A DNA stretch of 64,000 nucleotides from Caryophanon sp036309765 (GCA_036309765.1 JAXJTE010000072.1:1-64000); one strand, 5' to 3'; numbered from the stretch's first letter, positions 8,974-17,811 are shown. Notes: a model not told the origin generated them from the sequence alone. Numbers and translations are program-made.

Positions 8974-9005
8974 CCTTATAATTACGTTCTTCTATAATTG
9001 TACAA

Positions 9006-9626
9006 CTATTTTGCGAGTGCCGCATCCTTTGCTAACTGCTCGAGACGATGCTCAAACGTTGTCACTGAATAATCTGTCTCGATGTTGTCACCTAGTCGGT
9101 CGATGTAGTTTTCCATTTCGGCAAAGCTCTCGTCACCTGCTGTATGCGTGCTCATAACCGTGTTCATTTTATGATGCGCACGCACGACGTTTTCTTTACC
9201 CATAAGCTGAAGTTGACGCACTTTCATATCTTTTAGCTTATGTTTCATTTGCTCGTATTTTTGCTCTAGCTCAAAATAATCGTGTTCTGCTTGTGCTAAA
9301 GACTGCGCTAACGTATTTGCACGCGTCTCATACGCTGCGACTTCTTGCTGTGCAAATACCAGTAAGTCCGCTTCACCAGCAAACTCGACTAATGCTAGCT
9401 GCTCGCGACGTTTTTGCAATAAGCGCTCGTTATCTTTTAGCTGCGCAGCGAATTGTTCTTTTAATTGCTGTTGGCGTTGTAAACATTGCTCCGTTTCCTT
9501 CGTTTGTGCCTCTGCTTGACGTAAAAAGTGCTGAAGTAGTGCGACTGGATTTTTGCGTTCGCGGCGTTCTAAAAAGCTCGCAATATCTGCCTCAATTGTA
9601 TAGCGTAATCGTTTGAAAAATTTCAT
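9006..9626 (-). CDS. liaH: PspA/IM30 family protein, LiaH-like
   Basis: 206 residues, almost entirely helical coiled coil rich in Glu, Gln, Lys and Arg (residues 25-150), with the PspA-like N-terminus FFKRLRYTIEADIASFLERR. The family oligomerises on the cytoplasmic membrane face and protects the membrane during envelope stress. It lies 14 nt downstream of the small membrane protein that resembles LiaI, its membrane anchor in B. subtilis. I infer that both are induced by the LiaR encoded in the same locus. Confidence 0.88.
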   Translation of the reverse strand: MKFFKRLRYTIEADIASFLERRERKNPVALLQHFLRQAEAQTKETEQCLQRQQQLKEQFAAQLKDNERLLQKRREQLALVEFAGEADLLVFAQQEVAAYETRANTLAQSLAQAEHDYFELEQKYEQMKHKLKDMKVRQLQLMGKENVVRAHHKMNTVMSTHTAGDESFAEMENYIDRLGDNIETDYSVTTFEHRLEQLAKDAALAK

Positions 9627-9639
9627 TGTGAATGTCTCC

Positions 9640-9975
9640 TTATTTGTTCATTTTTGCCCATTCGCGTTCGAAGTTATCGAATGGATCGTTCGTTTGAGTG
9701 AATGATAATGAATCGTTTTTGTAGGCGTAATATAGCGCGGCGATAATCGCGACAATCGCAAGACCTGGAATGTTGCTTATTGCAGCGAGTGCGCCGACTG
9801 CAGCGACAGAGCCCCAAATAATTTGCCCAAAAATCGATTTGCTTTTCATGAAGTAGTGGATGCCGACTGCTGTAATCGCTCCGCATAGTAGCAGTGCCGC
9901 AAGTACCGGGCCTGCAACGGCGAGAACGCACAATGTAATGAAGCTAAACGCTGTAACTTTTAACAATGTTGCCAT
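9640..9975 (-). CDS. liaI: LiaI-like small membrane protein
   Basis: 111 residues with hydrophobic segments at about 7-38 and 50-85 and a charged tail ending FDNFEREWAKMNK, which resembles the LiaI tail pattern (Phe-Asp ... Glu-Trp ... Lys). In B. subtilis LiaI is the membrane anchor for LiaH. AGGGAGA precedes the ATG. On the minus strand a TATGAT hexamer lies about 40 nt upstream with a poor -35, as expected for a promoter needing an activator. The LiaI name rests on position and architecture more than on sequence. Confidence 0.72.
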   Translation of the reverse strand: MATLLKVTAFSFITLCVLAVAGPVLAALLLCGAITAVGIHYFMKSKSIFGQIIWGSVAAVGALAAISNIPGLAIVAIIAALYYAYKNDSLSFTQTNDPFDNFEREWAKMNK

Positions 9976-10111
9976 GTTCTTTTCTCCCTTCGTTATGTGT
10001 TGCTCTTATCATATCGAGTTTCAGAAGCGAGCTAAACGGGCGCAAATTGTAAATTGTTCTACGTCTTAAGGCTTAGGTGATATAGGGCGGGGGGATAAAG
10101 TAGAAAAAATC

Positions 10112-10150
10112 TGTACTAATACAGAAGAAATGAACGGCTGTATTAGTACA
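10112..10150. repeat. 13-bp inverted repeat downstream of yhfH
   Basis: TGTACTAATACAG (10112-10124) is perfectly complementary to CTGTATTAGTACA (10138-10150). On the minus strand it is followed by GATTTTTT, so it could be a back-up terminator behind the one at 10152-10187, or an operator. Confidence 0.7.
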
Positions 10151-10151
10151 C

Positions 10152-10187
10152 AAAAAAACACTTACCGAGAGCAGCTGGTAAGTGTTT
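10152..10187 (-). terminator. Terminator of yhfH
   Basis: On the minus strand an 11-bp stem (arms 10177-10187 and 10156-10166) is followed by a run of seven Ts. It lies about 90 nt after the yhfH stop. Confidence 0.85.
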
Positions 10188-10273
10188 GTGTAAGTGATTA
10201 AATCATCATATTAAAGATGAAAAGTATAAATGTCGAGATTCCCGGACAAATAGCAGTCTAATACAATTGGAGC

Positions 10274-10399
10274 TTAAATGCAGTTACATTTGTCACAAGT
10301 GTTGTGGTAGCACTCGCTTTGCTCGTCGATTTTTTCGCCACACTCTGTGCATACTTTTGCTGGTAAGTTTTTGAAAAATTCTACTACGTTTTCTAACAT
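10274..10399 (-). CDS. yhfH: YhfH family small zinc-ribbon protein
   Basis: 41 residues from the ATG at 10399, which has a near-perfect ribosome site AAAGGAGG 8 nt upstream. A longer in-frame extension to 10495 lacks such a site. Two CxxC pairs (CTEC and CDKC) plus an intervening Cys suggest a single zinc ribbon. The pattern VVEFFxNLPxKxCTECG matches YhfH as I recall it from B. subtilis, where the gene also neighbours lplJ. Function unknown. The minus-strand promoter has TATAAT at 10460-10465. Confidence 0.82.
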   Translation of the reverse strand: MLENVVEFFKNLPAKVCTECGEKIDEQSECYHNTCDKCNCI

Positions 10400-10587
10400 C
10401 TTGTTTGCCTCCTTTAAGTACCAATCTGTACTATAAACTGTTTTTGTTGTTCTTAGTGTATTATAACAGTTTGCAAACGTCAACAATAAAAACAAAAAAA
10501 CTTAATAAATTTTTCAGTTAATTGCGAAAATAGGCTTTCGCAGTAGTGAGAACGAGCAAAGTAGAGTAAGATAAATAAGGGAAGAAA

Positions 10588-10626
10588 GCTTGCTATAGCA
10601 ACGTTTTTTTAGCAATATAAGCAAGC
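10588..10626 (+). other. Leader hairpin upstream of lplJ
   Basis: GCTTGCTATA (10588-10597) pairs with TATAAGCAAGC (10616-10626) with one bulged A; the loop holds seven Ts. It ends 37 nt before the lplJ start. No riboswitch class was recognised. Confidence 0.45.
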
Positions 10627-10662
10627 ATAAAAATGTGAACAAATGTTGAAGGGATGAACGTT

Positions 10663-11664
10663 ATGTATTTTATTGATAACAAAGGAATTACCGATCCACG
10701 CGTCAATTTAGCGATTGAAGAGTACGTGCTGCGTAATATGGATATTGAAAAGGACGACTATTTACTATTTTATATCAACGAGCCATCAATCATTATCGGT
10801 AAAAACCAAAACACAATTGAAGAAATTAATACGGACTACGTTGAGGAACACGGCATTAAAGTGGTGCGTCGCTTATCGGGTGGTGGTGCGGTGTATCACG
10901 ATTTAAATAACTTAAACTTTAGCTTTTTAACGAAGGATGATGGCAACAGCTTCTCGAACTATAAAAAGTTTACGCAGCCAGTTGTGGATGCGCTAGAGAG
11001 TATGGGCGTTAAGGCTGAGCTATCAGGGCGTAACGACATTTTAGCAGAAGGGCGTAAAGTGTCGGGCAATGCGCAATACTCAACGCGTGGGCGCATGTTT
11101 AGCCACGGCACGCTTATGTTTAATTTAGACATTGATGCGGTTGTAAGCTCGCTGAAGGTGAAGCAAGATAAAATCGAATCAAAAGGAATTAAGTCGGTGC
11201 GTTCTCGTGTTGCAAACATTTTAGACTTATTGCCAGCAGATAAAAAAATTACCGTTGAGCAATTCCGCTTAGAAATTTTAAACTCGATTTTTGGCGGTGA
11301 GGAGAACATTCAATATTACGAGCTGACGGATGAGGACTGGGCGAACATTCACGATATTTCGAAGGAGCGCTACCAAACGTGGGAGTGGAACTACGGACGT
11401 TCACCACGCTTTAACATTCAAAAGACGCACCGCTTCCCATCAGGCGGCATTGACATTCGTCTTGAAGTGAGCAAAGGAATGGTAATTGAAGAAGCGACGA
11501 TTTTCGGTGATTTCTTCGGTGTTGGCGACGTAGCGGAGATTGCAAGCGCGTTACAAGGTGTGAAATATAACCGTGAAGCGATCGCGGAGGCGTTAGCTGC
11601 GTACGATATTCCAACATATTTCGGTGGTATTACAATGGAGGACTTTTTAAAAGTTATTTATTAA
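10663..11664 (+). CDS. lplJ: Lipoate-protein ligase
   Basis: 333 residues. Attaches free lipoate (via lipoyl-AMP) to lipoyl domains of 2-oxoacid dehydrogenases and GcvH. The ligase core shows NLAIEEY, the RRLSGGGAVYHD motif, the NFSFLT segment and KVSGNAQ with the adenylate-binding Lys. ATG 10654 is only 2 nt from GAAGGG; ATG 10663 has proper spacing and gives the family start MYFIDN. A strong terminator follows. In B. subtilis the gene is also near yhfH and lcfB. Confidence 0.93.
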   Translation: MYFIDNKGITDPRVNLAIEEYVLRNMDIEKDDYLLFYINEPSIIIGKNQNTIEEINTDYVEEHGIKVVRRLSGGGAVYHDLNNLNFSFLTKDDGNSFSNYKKFTQPVVDALESMGVKAELSGRNDILAEGRKVSGNAQYSTRGRMFSHGTLMFNLDIDAVVSSLKVKQDKIESKGIKSVRSRVANILDLLPADKKITVEQFRLEILNSIFGGEENIQYYELTDEDWANIHDISKERYQTWEWNYGRSPRFNIQKTHRFPSGGIDIRLEVSKGMVIEEATIFGDFFGVGDVAEIASALQGVKYNREAIAEALAAYDIPTYFGGITMEDFLKVIY

Positions 11665-11670
11665 ATAGAT

Positions 11671-11718
11671 GCGAAATGTTACGAGCGTTTTACAGCTTCG
11701 TGACATTTCGCTTTTTTT
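11671..11718 (+). terminator. Terminator of lplJ
   Basis: GCGAAATGT (11671-11679) pairs with ACATTTCGC (11703-11711), with further pairing inside, followed by seven Ts. Confidence 0.93.
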
Positions 11719-11776
11719 GTTTTAACGCCTCATAAATCGTGGTAATGTGTTAACAATATGAAGGAGCGTGAAGTAC

Positions 11777-12409
11777 ATGAAATGGAGGAATGCCATCGTC
11801 GCCATTGTTGCGACCATTATAATAGGAGCAAGCAGTCAGCCAGCGAGTGCTGCGTTTACGGACGTTGATTCGTCTCAGTGGTACGCAACACCGATTGAAA
11901 AATTAGCAAGATATAATATCATTAACGGCTATGCGGACGGTTCGTTTAAGCCGCAACAACAAGTAACACGTGCGCAAGCCGCAACGATTATTGCGAATGC
12001 GCTACGCTTAAATAAAACGAATGTGACACCACCACTTTATCGTGACGTCACAAAAGCGAACGGGCATTACGGTGCGATTGCCGCGTTGACGAATAAAGAA
12101 GTGTTTGAAAACGGTACGCATTTTAAGCCAGCTGAGCTGTTAACACGTCAGCAAATGGCGAAAATTTTAGTCGAAGCATTTCACTTGAAGAGCAGCGGCA
12201 TCGTGACGTTTACGGACGTATCATCGAGCAACTGGAGCTACCGTTATATCGGAACGCTCGGCGCACTCGGCATTACGACGACAAAAGGCGAATTTGCACC
12301 AAGCGCCCCGATTACGCGTGCCCAGCTTGCCGCATTCATCGAGCGTACAATTGATTACAAGCGTAAAGATAACGACCAAGACATTTGGGATCAATGGAGC
12401 GGCTGGTGA
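11777..12409 (+). CDS. Secreted protein made of three S-layer homology (SLH) domains
   Basis: 210 residues. Signal peptide at 1-26 (hydrophobic AIVAIVATIIIGAS, cut near ASAAF). Three SLH repeats follow, beginning at FTDVDSSQWY, YRDVTKANGHY and FTDVSSSNWSY, each ending in a TRAQxAxxI-type motif (TRAQAATII, TRQQMAKIL, TRAQLAAFI). SLH domains bind pyruvylated secondary cell-wall polymer. There is no effector domain, so this is a free SLH trimer of unknown role. GTG 11768 is too close to AAGGAG; ATG 11777 is the better start. Confidence 0.88.
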   Translation: MKWRNAIVAIVATIIIGASSQPASAAFTDVDSSQWYATPIEKLARYNIINGYADGSFKPQQQVTRAQAATIIANALRLNKTNVTPPLYRDVTKANGHYGAIAALTNKEVFENGTHFKPAELLTRQQMAKILVEAFHLKSSGIVTFTDVSSSNWSYRYIGTLGALGITTTKGEFAPSAPITRAQLAAFIERTIDYKRKDNDQDIWDQWSGW

Positions 12410-12520
12410 AACGCGACGTGTGAGGAAATATGGCTGCTTTTTGTTACCGATGCTTTCTTTTCTGAAAATCCCCTCGTATAATAAACGAAGAATGAATTTA
12501 GCAGAGGGGGTCGACTTATT

Positions 12521-12715
12521 GTGAAATTTGCGATTTATTTTTTCTTTATTATATGTGCGATTACGATTGGCGACGTCGTACAGCAGCCGATTGCAGATTT
12601 ACTGAAAATCATCATCGGGGAAGGGCGTCAATTGCCACAATCATTTAGCACAATTGTGACAGCACTCGTCGTAGCATTAATGCTAGTCGGCTTAGAAAAA
12701 CTAAAAGCTAAATAA
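12521..12715 (+). CDS. Small membrane protein of unknown function
   Basis: 64 residues starting with GTG, preceded by AGAGGGGG at 12503-12510. Two hydrophobic segments, residues 3-24 and 43-58, with a short polar turn (GEGRQLPQ) and a basic C-terminus. I do not recognise the family. It lies between the SLH gene and the Bce-type module and is followed by a strong terminator. Confidence 0.62.
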   Translation: MKFAIYFFFIICAITIGDVVQQPIADLLKIIIGEGRQLPQSFSTIVTALVVALMLVGLEKLKAK

Positions 12716-12760
12716 CGTGCATGTACGAAGAAGTGCGCGTCATGTTTCATACGAAGAGGA

Positions 12761-12804
12761 GCATCTGTAGCAGACAACGCGTTTGTTGTTACAGATGCTT
12801 TTTT
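12761..12804 (+). terminator. Terminator after the small membrane gene
   Basis: GCATCTGTA (12761-12769) pairs with TACAGATGC (12790-12798), with an inner ACAAC/GTTGT helix, followed by six Ts. Confidence 0.92.
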
Positions 12805-12875
12805 GCATGTCAAAAACATACAGACCATTTGTGACATAGTGTACAATAGAAGAAGAAAAAGGAAGGAGTGAGGAC

Positions 12876-13580
12876 ATGGAACAGCATCGTATTTTCATCG
12901 TAGAAGACGATCATAAAATTGCCTCGCTGTTAGCCGATACACTACGTAAGTACCAGTATCAAATCGAGGTTATACAAAATTTTGAGCGATTGCTGCAAGA
13001 AGTAGTTGCCTTTCAACCACATTTAATTTTATTAGATATTAATTTACCAGCATATGATGGTTATTATTGGTGTCGTCAGCTGCGCCAGCAAACGACGTGT
13101 CCGATTATTTTCATCTCCGCACGTTCTGGCGAGATGGATCAAATTTTCGCGCTTGAAAATGGGGGCGATGATTTTATTACGAAGCCGTTTAACTATGAAA
13201 TTGTGCTAGCGAAAATTCGCAGTCATTTGCGTCGTACGTACGGCGAATATGCACCGAAGCAGGAGGAGCGCACTGTGCAGACAGGGCAGCTACAGCTATT
13301 GCTTGAGCGCATGGAGCTACATAAAGGTGACTTAGTTGTGCCGCTGCAAAAAAAGGAATGCATCATTTTAAGTTTACTGATGAGCAATGCACAAAAGGTT
13401 GTTAGTCGCGAGCAATTGTTAGAGGAGCTATGGGATGACCAATCGTTTGTTGACGAAAATACGCTAAATGTTAACATGACGCGCGTGCGCAAAAAGCTGC
13501 TCGATTACGACGTGCGCTCAAGTATTGAAACGGTGCGAGGGGCAGGGTATCGCTTCATGCTGCATGAGGATGAGCTGTAA
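12876..13580 (+). CDS. OmpR-type response regulator of a Bce-like module
   Basis: 234 residues. Receiver domain with the acidic pair EDD and phosphoacceptor Asp54 (LLDINLP), the switch Lys in TKPFNYE, and a C-terminal winged helix (residues about 135-230, ending VRGAGYRF). First gene of a regulator-kinase-unknown-ATPase-permease cluster that matches peptide-antibiotic sensing and detoxification modules of Firmicutes. AAGGAGTG precedes the ATG. The stop codon shares its last base with the kinase ATG. Confidence 0.92.
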   Translation: MEQHRIFIVEDDHKIASLLADTLRKYQYQIEVIQNFERLLQEVVAFQPHLILLDINLPAYDGYYWCRQLRQQTTCPIIFISARSGEMDQIFALENGGDDFITKPFNYEIVLAKIRSHLRRTYGEYAPKQEERTVQTGQLQLLLERMELHKGDLVVPLQKKECIILSLLMSNAQKVVSREQLLEELWDDQSFVDENTLNVNMTRVRKKLLDYDVRSSIETVRGAGYRFMLHEDEL

Positions 13581-14560
13581 TGAATGGGCAATTATTTTTA
13601 CGTGAGCATATGATGTACATTATTTTACAAATTACGATTGCATGCTTTATGCTGACGATTTATTGGTTAGAAGGTTTTCGTGATTTATCGACGGCGTTTT
13701 ATGCGCTTAGTATGTCGCTGTTGCTCATGACGTCGTTTTTAGCTGCTCGTTACGTGCTGCGTTTACGCTACTACAAAAAAATGACGACGCCGCCGACGAA
13801 AATGGAAGATGCGCTACACAAAAGTGCGCGTACACCAGAGTCGCAGCAAGTCGAGCAATATGTGCAGCAGCTATACCGTATTTACCAGTTTGAGGTGCAG
13901 GCGCTTTATGCAAATAAAGACCGACACGACCAGTTTATGAATCAATGGGTGCATCAAATGAAGACGCCGATTTCAGTCATTGAGCTGCTGTTGCAAGAAG
14001 ACGAGGTCGATCGCCAGTCGATGCGTGAGGAAGTAGAACGCTTAAAAAATGGTCTAGAAATGGTGCTAATGAATGCGCGTCTTGAAAAGTTTGAGGAAGA
14101 TTTACAGGTGGAAATGGTCGATTTAAAGTCGGTCGTTAGTGCAGTAGTGAATGAGCATAAACGTTTGTTCATTACGAAGCGCGTTTTCCCACAAGTGGAC
14201 ATAGAAGAGTCGCTCATTGTGACGACCGACTCGAAGTGGCTAAAGTTCATCGTCGGGCAGTTTATTACGAATGCGGTGAAATATACGTTTGAGCCGCAAA
14301 AAAAGGTGTACATATTCGCTGTCGAACATGAAAGTGGCATCGATTTAATTGTGCGAGATGAGGGCATTGGTATTCCAAAGTCGGATTTATCACGCGTTAC
14401 GAAGGCATTTTTCACAGGTGAAAATGGGCGGAGAACGGGTGAATCAACAGGGATGGGGCTGTATTTAGCACATGAGGTGGCACTAAAGCTAGGGCATGGG
14501 CTCATCATGGAATCGGAAGTAAATAAAGGAACGAGCGTCACGCTACGATTTCAAAAGTAA
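13580..14560 (+). CDS. BceS-like intramembrane-sensing histidine kinase
   Basis: 326 residues. Two membrane helices (about 13-30 and 38-60) joined by a very short loop, the hallmark of intramembrane-sensing kinases that take their signal from an ABC permease. Phospho-accepting His125 in WVHQMKTP, N-box near 215-225 (FITNAVKY), G-boxes DEGIGIP and GMGLYLA. Overlaps the regulator stop by one base. No external sensory domain, so the BceB-like permease at 15775 is the likely sensor. Confidence 0.92.
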   Translation: MNGQLFLREHMMYIILQITIACFMLTIYWLEGFRDLSTAFYALSMSLLLMTSFLAARYVLRLRYYKKMTTPPTKMEDALHKSARTPESQQVEQYVQQLYRIYQFEVQALYANKDRHDQFMNQWVHQMKTPISVIELLLQEDEVDRQSMREEVERLKNGLEMVLMNARLEKFEEDLQVEMVDLKSVVSAVVNEHKRLFITKRVFPQVDIEESLIVTTDSKWLKFIVGQFITNAVKYTFEPQKKVYIFAVEHESGIDLIVRDEGIGIPKSDLSRVTKAFFTGENGRRTGESTGMGLYLAHEVALKLGHGLIMESEVNKGTSVTLRFQK

Positions 14561-14601
14561 CCGTGAAGCCTGATGTTGGGAGTTTAAAAAGGGGGCAGTA
14601 T

Positions 14602-15024
14602 ATGGAAGAATTACAAGTAGAGCAATGGTATTTGCTCGTAGACGAGGTGACGACCGCGAAAATTTACGAGGAATTGCCGTTTTTGCATGAAGATGATGCG
14701 GCATTAAGTAACTTCATCCAAGTGCTAAAATACGAAGCGGCCGATATGCAGATGCTTTTGCAGCGACTGGGTGTTGATAATCGCAAGCCGTTTCAGTTTA
14801 GTGCATTGCCAGTCGAGAACAATACGAAAATGCTCTACACGGGCATGTTTTACGTGCAAGGAGCGGTCATGATGGGCGACTTTGATGCGTGGGACGTCGT
14901 ACTCGATATGTTTTGTTTGTCGTTAACAGCAGATTTTAGTGACATGCCACCGCAAATGGGGGATATGGTCATTGAAATTAGCTTTGAAGCAGTCATGCCA
15001 TGGATTTTAACAGAAAGTATGTGA
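14602..15024 (+). CDS. Unrecognised acidic cytosolic protein inside the Bce-like module
   Basis: 140 residues. An in-frame GTG at 14563 exists, but AAAAAGGGGG at 14586-14595 points to ATG 14602. Composition is acidic, with many Met, Leu and aromatic residues and no membrane segment or signal peptide. The C-terminal half has a run of hydrophobic beta-like segments (KMLYTGMFYVQGAVMMGDFD; VVLDMFCLSL). No family was recognised. Its end overlaps the earliest start of the ATPase gene, so it is translated as part of the operon. Bce modules normally have no gene between kinase and ATPase. It may be an accessory regulator, but that is only inference from position. Confidence 0.75.
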   Translation: MEELQVEQWYLLVDEVTTAKIYEELPFLHEDDAALSNFIQVLKYEAADMQMLLQRLGVDNRKPFQFSALPVENNTKMLYTGMFYVQGAVMMGDFDAWDVVLDMFCLSLTADFSDMPPQMGDMVIEISFEAVMPWILTESM

Positions 15025-15818
15025 AGCAGTTGGCAATTTTACAATTAAAGGACGTCACAAAAGTATACGAAGGCAAAGTGACGCACCGAGCGATTAGTCA
15101 GTTGAATTTAGAAGTCGAAAAAGGCGAATTTTTAGCGATTATGGGGCCGTCTGGTAGTGGAAAGACGACGTTATTAAACATGATTTCGACGATTGACACC
15201 GCAACAGCGGGCGATATTATGATTGAAGGTATTCGTCCGGCGACATTGACGAAAAATGAGCTCGCGTATTTACGTCGACGAAAGCTCGGTTTCATCTTTC
15301 AAGACTTTCATTTACTCCAAATGCTGACGGTCGAAGAAAATATCGTCGTGCCATTGACGCTTGATTATTACGATGTCGATGAAATGCAAAAGCGCGTCGA
15401 TGTGTTGGCGACAAGCTTAGGATTAACGGAGCTATTACATAAGCGCCCGAATGAAATTTCTGGTGGGCAGGCACAGCGTACAGCGATTGCCCGCGCACTT
15501 ATTCACCGCCCTGCGATTATTTTAGCGGATGAGCCGACAGGGAATTTAGATTCGAACATGTCGCGCGAGGTGCTAGAGCTGCTTAGTCGCGTGAATGAAC
15601 AGCAGCAGGCAACGATTATTATGGTAACGCATGACCCGATTGCAGCAAGCTACTGCGACCGCGTGTTATTTATTAAAGACGGGCAGTTTTTCAATGAAAT
15701 TCATAAGGATGAGCGTCGACAAACGTTTTTCCAGCGCATTTTAAATGTGCTAAGTTTACTTGGAGGTGGCGTCGGTGATCTTTCGTCAGTTCGCGTATCG
15801 CAACGTCATCCGCAATAG
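15000..15818 (+). CDS. BceA-like ABC transporter ATPase
   Basis: Up to 272 residues. Walker A GPSGSGKTT, Q-loop FQDFHLL, signature ISGGQ, Walker B IILADEPTGNLDS and switch His in VTHDP are all present. The closing segment AASYCDRVLFIKDGQFF is typical of BceA/MacB-type ATPases partnering FtsX-like permeases. The start is unclear: ATG 15000 overlaps the upstream gene by 25 nt, while TTG 15030 would begin just after it and better match the family N-terminus. It overlaps the permease gene by 44 nt. Confidence 0.92.
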   Translation: MDFNRKYVKQLAILQLKDVTKVYEGKVTHRAISQLNLEVEKGEFLAIMGPSGSGKTTLLNMISTIDTATAGDIMIEGIRPATLTKNELAYLRRRKLGFIFQDFHLLQMLTVEENIVVPLTLDYYDVDEMQKRVDVLATSLGLTELLHKRPNEISGGQAQRTAIARALIHRPAIILADEPTGNLDSNMSREVLELLSRVNEQQQATIIMVTHDPIAASYCDRVLFIKDGQFFNEIHKDERRQTFFQRILNVLSLLGGGVGDLSSVRVSQRHPQ

Positions 15819-17706
15819 CCGAATTTACGCGGCATTTTTTATGGCGAGCTGTTTTTCCGTGCTCGTCTTCTTTATGTATTCGATGCTGTTGTTTCACCCA
15901 AATATCGACGACAGTATACTCGGGTTTATGTCGCTGTTTGGCATGGTGGTAGCGGAGGCGGTACTCGTTATTTTTAGCTTGTTCTTTTTATTTTATTCGA
16001 TGAGTGCATTTTTGGAGGCGCGGGCGAAGGAATTTGGCGTGCTGTTTCATCTAGGGATGGATGAGAAGCAGTTCGGGCGGCTCGTCTTTTTAGAAACGAT
16101 GCTCATCGGTATTGCCTCAATCGTCATAGGCATCGGCTTTGGCTTTGCGTTTACGCGCTTTTTCTTTATGATTGTGCGCGAGATTTTACGCTTAGATGAG
16201 CTGAACATGTACTTTGCGTGGCAGCCGTTTTTACTGACGGTTGGCGTTTTTTTAGCGGCGTTTATGATTGTCGCATGTGTGAGCATTGCAACGCAGCGCA
16301 AACGACGCACGATTGATTTATTAAAAGAGCGCGATGAAAAGCTGCAAGATGTGACGTTGCTTCGTGCGCTGTATGGTATCGGGCTAATCGCGCTTAGTTA
16401 CGGCGGCTTAATCGTCAGTGCGGTGACAGAAAGTGGGGCGCTACTTGTGCTCGTGCCAATCGTCGGCATATTCGGTACGTACTATTTATTTAGCGACACG
16501 CTGCCATATGTGCTGGAGCGTTTTCGTTTAAATAAGCGGCGATATTGGCGCAGTTCGCTCGTCGTGTCCGTTTCAGAAACAATTCATACAATCCGTACGA
16601 ACGTGCGCATGTTTTTTGTCATTACGCTTGTGTCGACGCTGACGTTTTTAACGATTGGCGCACTTGCTACAGTTGCTTCGTATACGACACAGTATGAGCG
16701 CTTAAATCCGCTCGGCATGGTGTACAAAAGCACGATTGACAATCCGTATGAAGGGCAGCACATTTCGTCGCTGCGCAATCAGCTAGAAGCAGAAGGGCTG
16801 TCGTACAATTTATCGCGCTTTACGGTCATTCAGCAAACGTCGTCGTATACGAAATATGAAGTCGAAGTGTTTCGTGAATCAGAAATTAATCATCTGTTGT
16901 TTTCGCTCGGTTATCCGCTCGTCACGCTTGAAACAGGTGAGGCGATGTTTATTCCGTATTCAGAGGATGCAATTGCGAAGTTAAGTAATCATACCGTACG
17001 TACGGTGTTAAAGGAAAATGGCATTCCACTCGTCATTGACAGCGTATACCCGCAGTTTATTTTCCCTGGCAATTTTGTCAGCAACAACTCGATCATTGTG
17101 AGTGATGAGGACTTTATGAAAATACATTATCCACTCATCGGCACGACGTTTGAGCAATCGGCGTATCGTCTGTACACGTTTGACGTGCCGCAATGGATGG
17201 AGCTTGAGGACGTCGGTGTCGTAATCGATGCGATGGTCGATGAGGAAGACGGCAATCCGTATGGCTATGAGCTGCCGTTTTATTTTGAAAACGCGGGGCT
17301 GAACTATTCGTTTGTGCTTGCGACGTATTCGTTATTTACATTAATTGTGCTGCTCGTTGCGGCGGTGTTTTTACTTGCAGCTGGAAGCTTCGTATATTTC
17401 AAGATGTATGCAGATTTAGAACGCAGCCAAAAGCATTTCGATGTGCTACAACGCATGGGCTTAACGGAGCAGGAGATGCATCGCTTAGTCGATCGTCATT
17501 TAATGCCGCAATTTTTCTTGCCGTGGATCGTTGCACTAGCGCATAGTAGTGTCGTACTCATTAGCTTTAACATATTGCTTGAGCATTTTGTGAACATCTC
17601 CATTGTCGATGAAGTGATGATTGGCTTTTTATCATTAATCGTCATTCAAGTCATTTACTATTATTTAATTCGCTGGCGTTACATTGCGCATTTGAAACAG
17701 GATTGA
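15775..17706 (+). CDS. BceB-like FtsX-domain ABC permease
   Basis: 643 residues from GTG 15775, placed by GGAGGTGG at 15762-15769. Ten membrane helices are likely, with four near the N-terminus (first about 19-45), a group around 200-310, and a final three. A large extracytoplasmic domain (about residues 310-510) lies between helices seven and eight, as in BceB proteins that bind antibiotic-lipid complexes. The FtsX-like membrane segments lie at about 50-170 and 520-640. Partner of the ATPase upstream and probable signal source for the kinase at 13580. Substrate cannot be told from sequence. Confidence 0.9.
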   Translation: MIFRQFAYRNVIRNSRIYAAFFMASCFSVLVFFMYSMLLFHPNIDDSILGFMSLFGMVVAEAVLVIFSLFFLFYSMSAFLEARAKEFGVLFHLGMDEKQFGRLVFLETMLIGIASIVIGIGFGFAFTRFFFMIVREILRLDELNMYFAWQPFLLTVGVFLAAFMIVACVSIATQRKRRTIDLLKERDEKLQDVTLLRALYGIGLIALSYGGLIVSAVTESGALLVLVPIVGIFGTYYLFSDTLPYVLERFRLNKRRYWRSSLVVSVSETIHTIRTNVRMFFVITLVSTLTFLTIGALATVASYTTQYERLNPLGMVYKSTIDNPYEGQHISSLRNQLEAEGLSYNLSRFTVIQQTSSYTKYEVEVFRESEINHLLFSLGYPLVTLETGEAMFIPYSEDAIAKLSNHTVRTVLKENGIPLVIDSVYPQFIFPGNFVSNNSIIVSDEDFMKIHYPLIGTTFEQSAYRLYTFDVPQWMELEDVGVVIDAMVDEEDGNPYGYELPFYFENAGLNYSFVLATYSLFTLIVLLVAAVFLLAAGSFVYFKMYADLERSQKHFDVLQRMGLTEQEMHRLVDRHLMPQFFLPWIVALAHSSVVLISFNILLEHFVNISIVDEVMIGFLSLIVIQVIYYYLIRWRYIAHLKQD

Positions 17707-17739
17707 AAACAAGAAAAATGTTTTAAGTAGAATAAAATG

Positions 17740-17768
17740 TTGTGAGTGATAGTTATTTGCTTTATAAT
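17740..17768 (+). promoter_or_regulatory. SigA-type promoter of the acyl-CoA ligase gene
   Basis: TTGTGA (17740-17745), 17-nt spacer, TATAAT (17763-17768), 43 nt before the chosen start codon. Confidence 0.75.
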
Positions 17769-17811
17769 AAAGATAAATGAATGACTATTCATAAAAAAGG
17801 GGATGTTTCGA

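Noticed and set aside
10500..10662. Riboswitch before lplJ
   Set aside because: One modest hairpin only; no known aptamer motif recognised.
13954..14541. 195-codon minus-strand open frame inside the BceS-like kinase gene
   Set aside because: Antisense shadow; the kinase motifs are complete on the plus strand.
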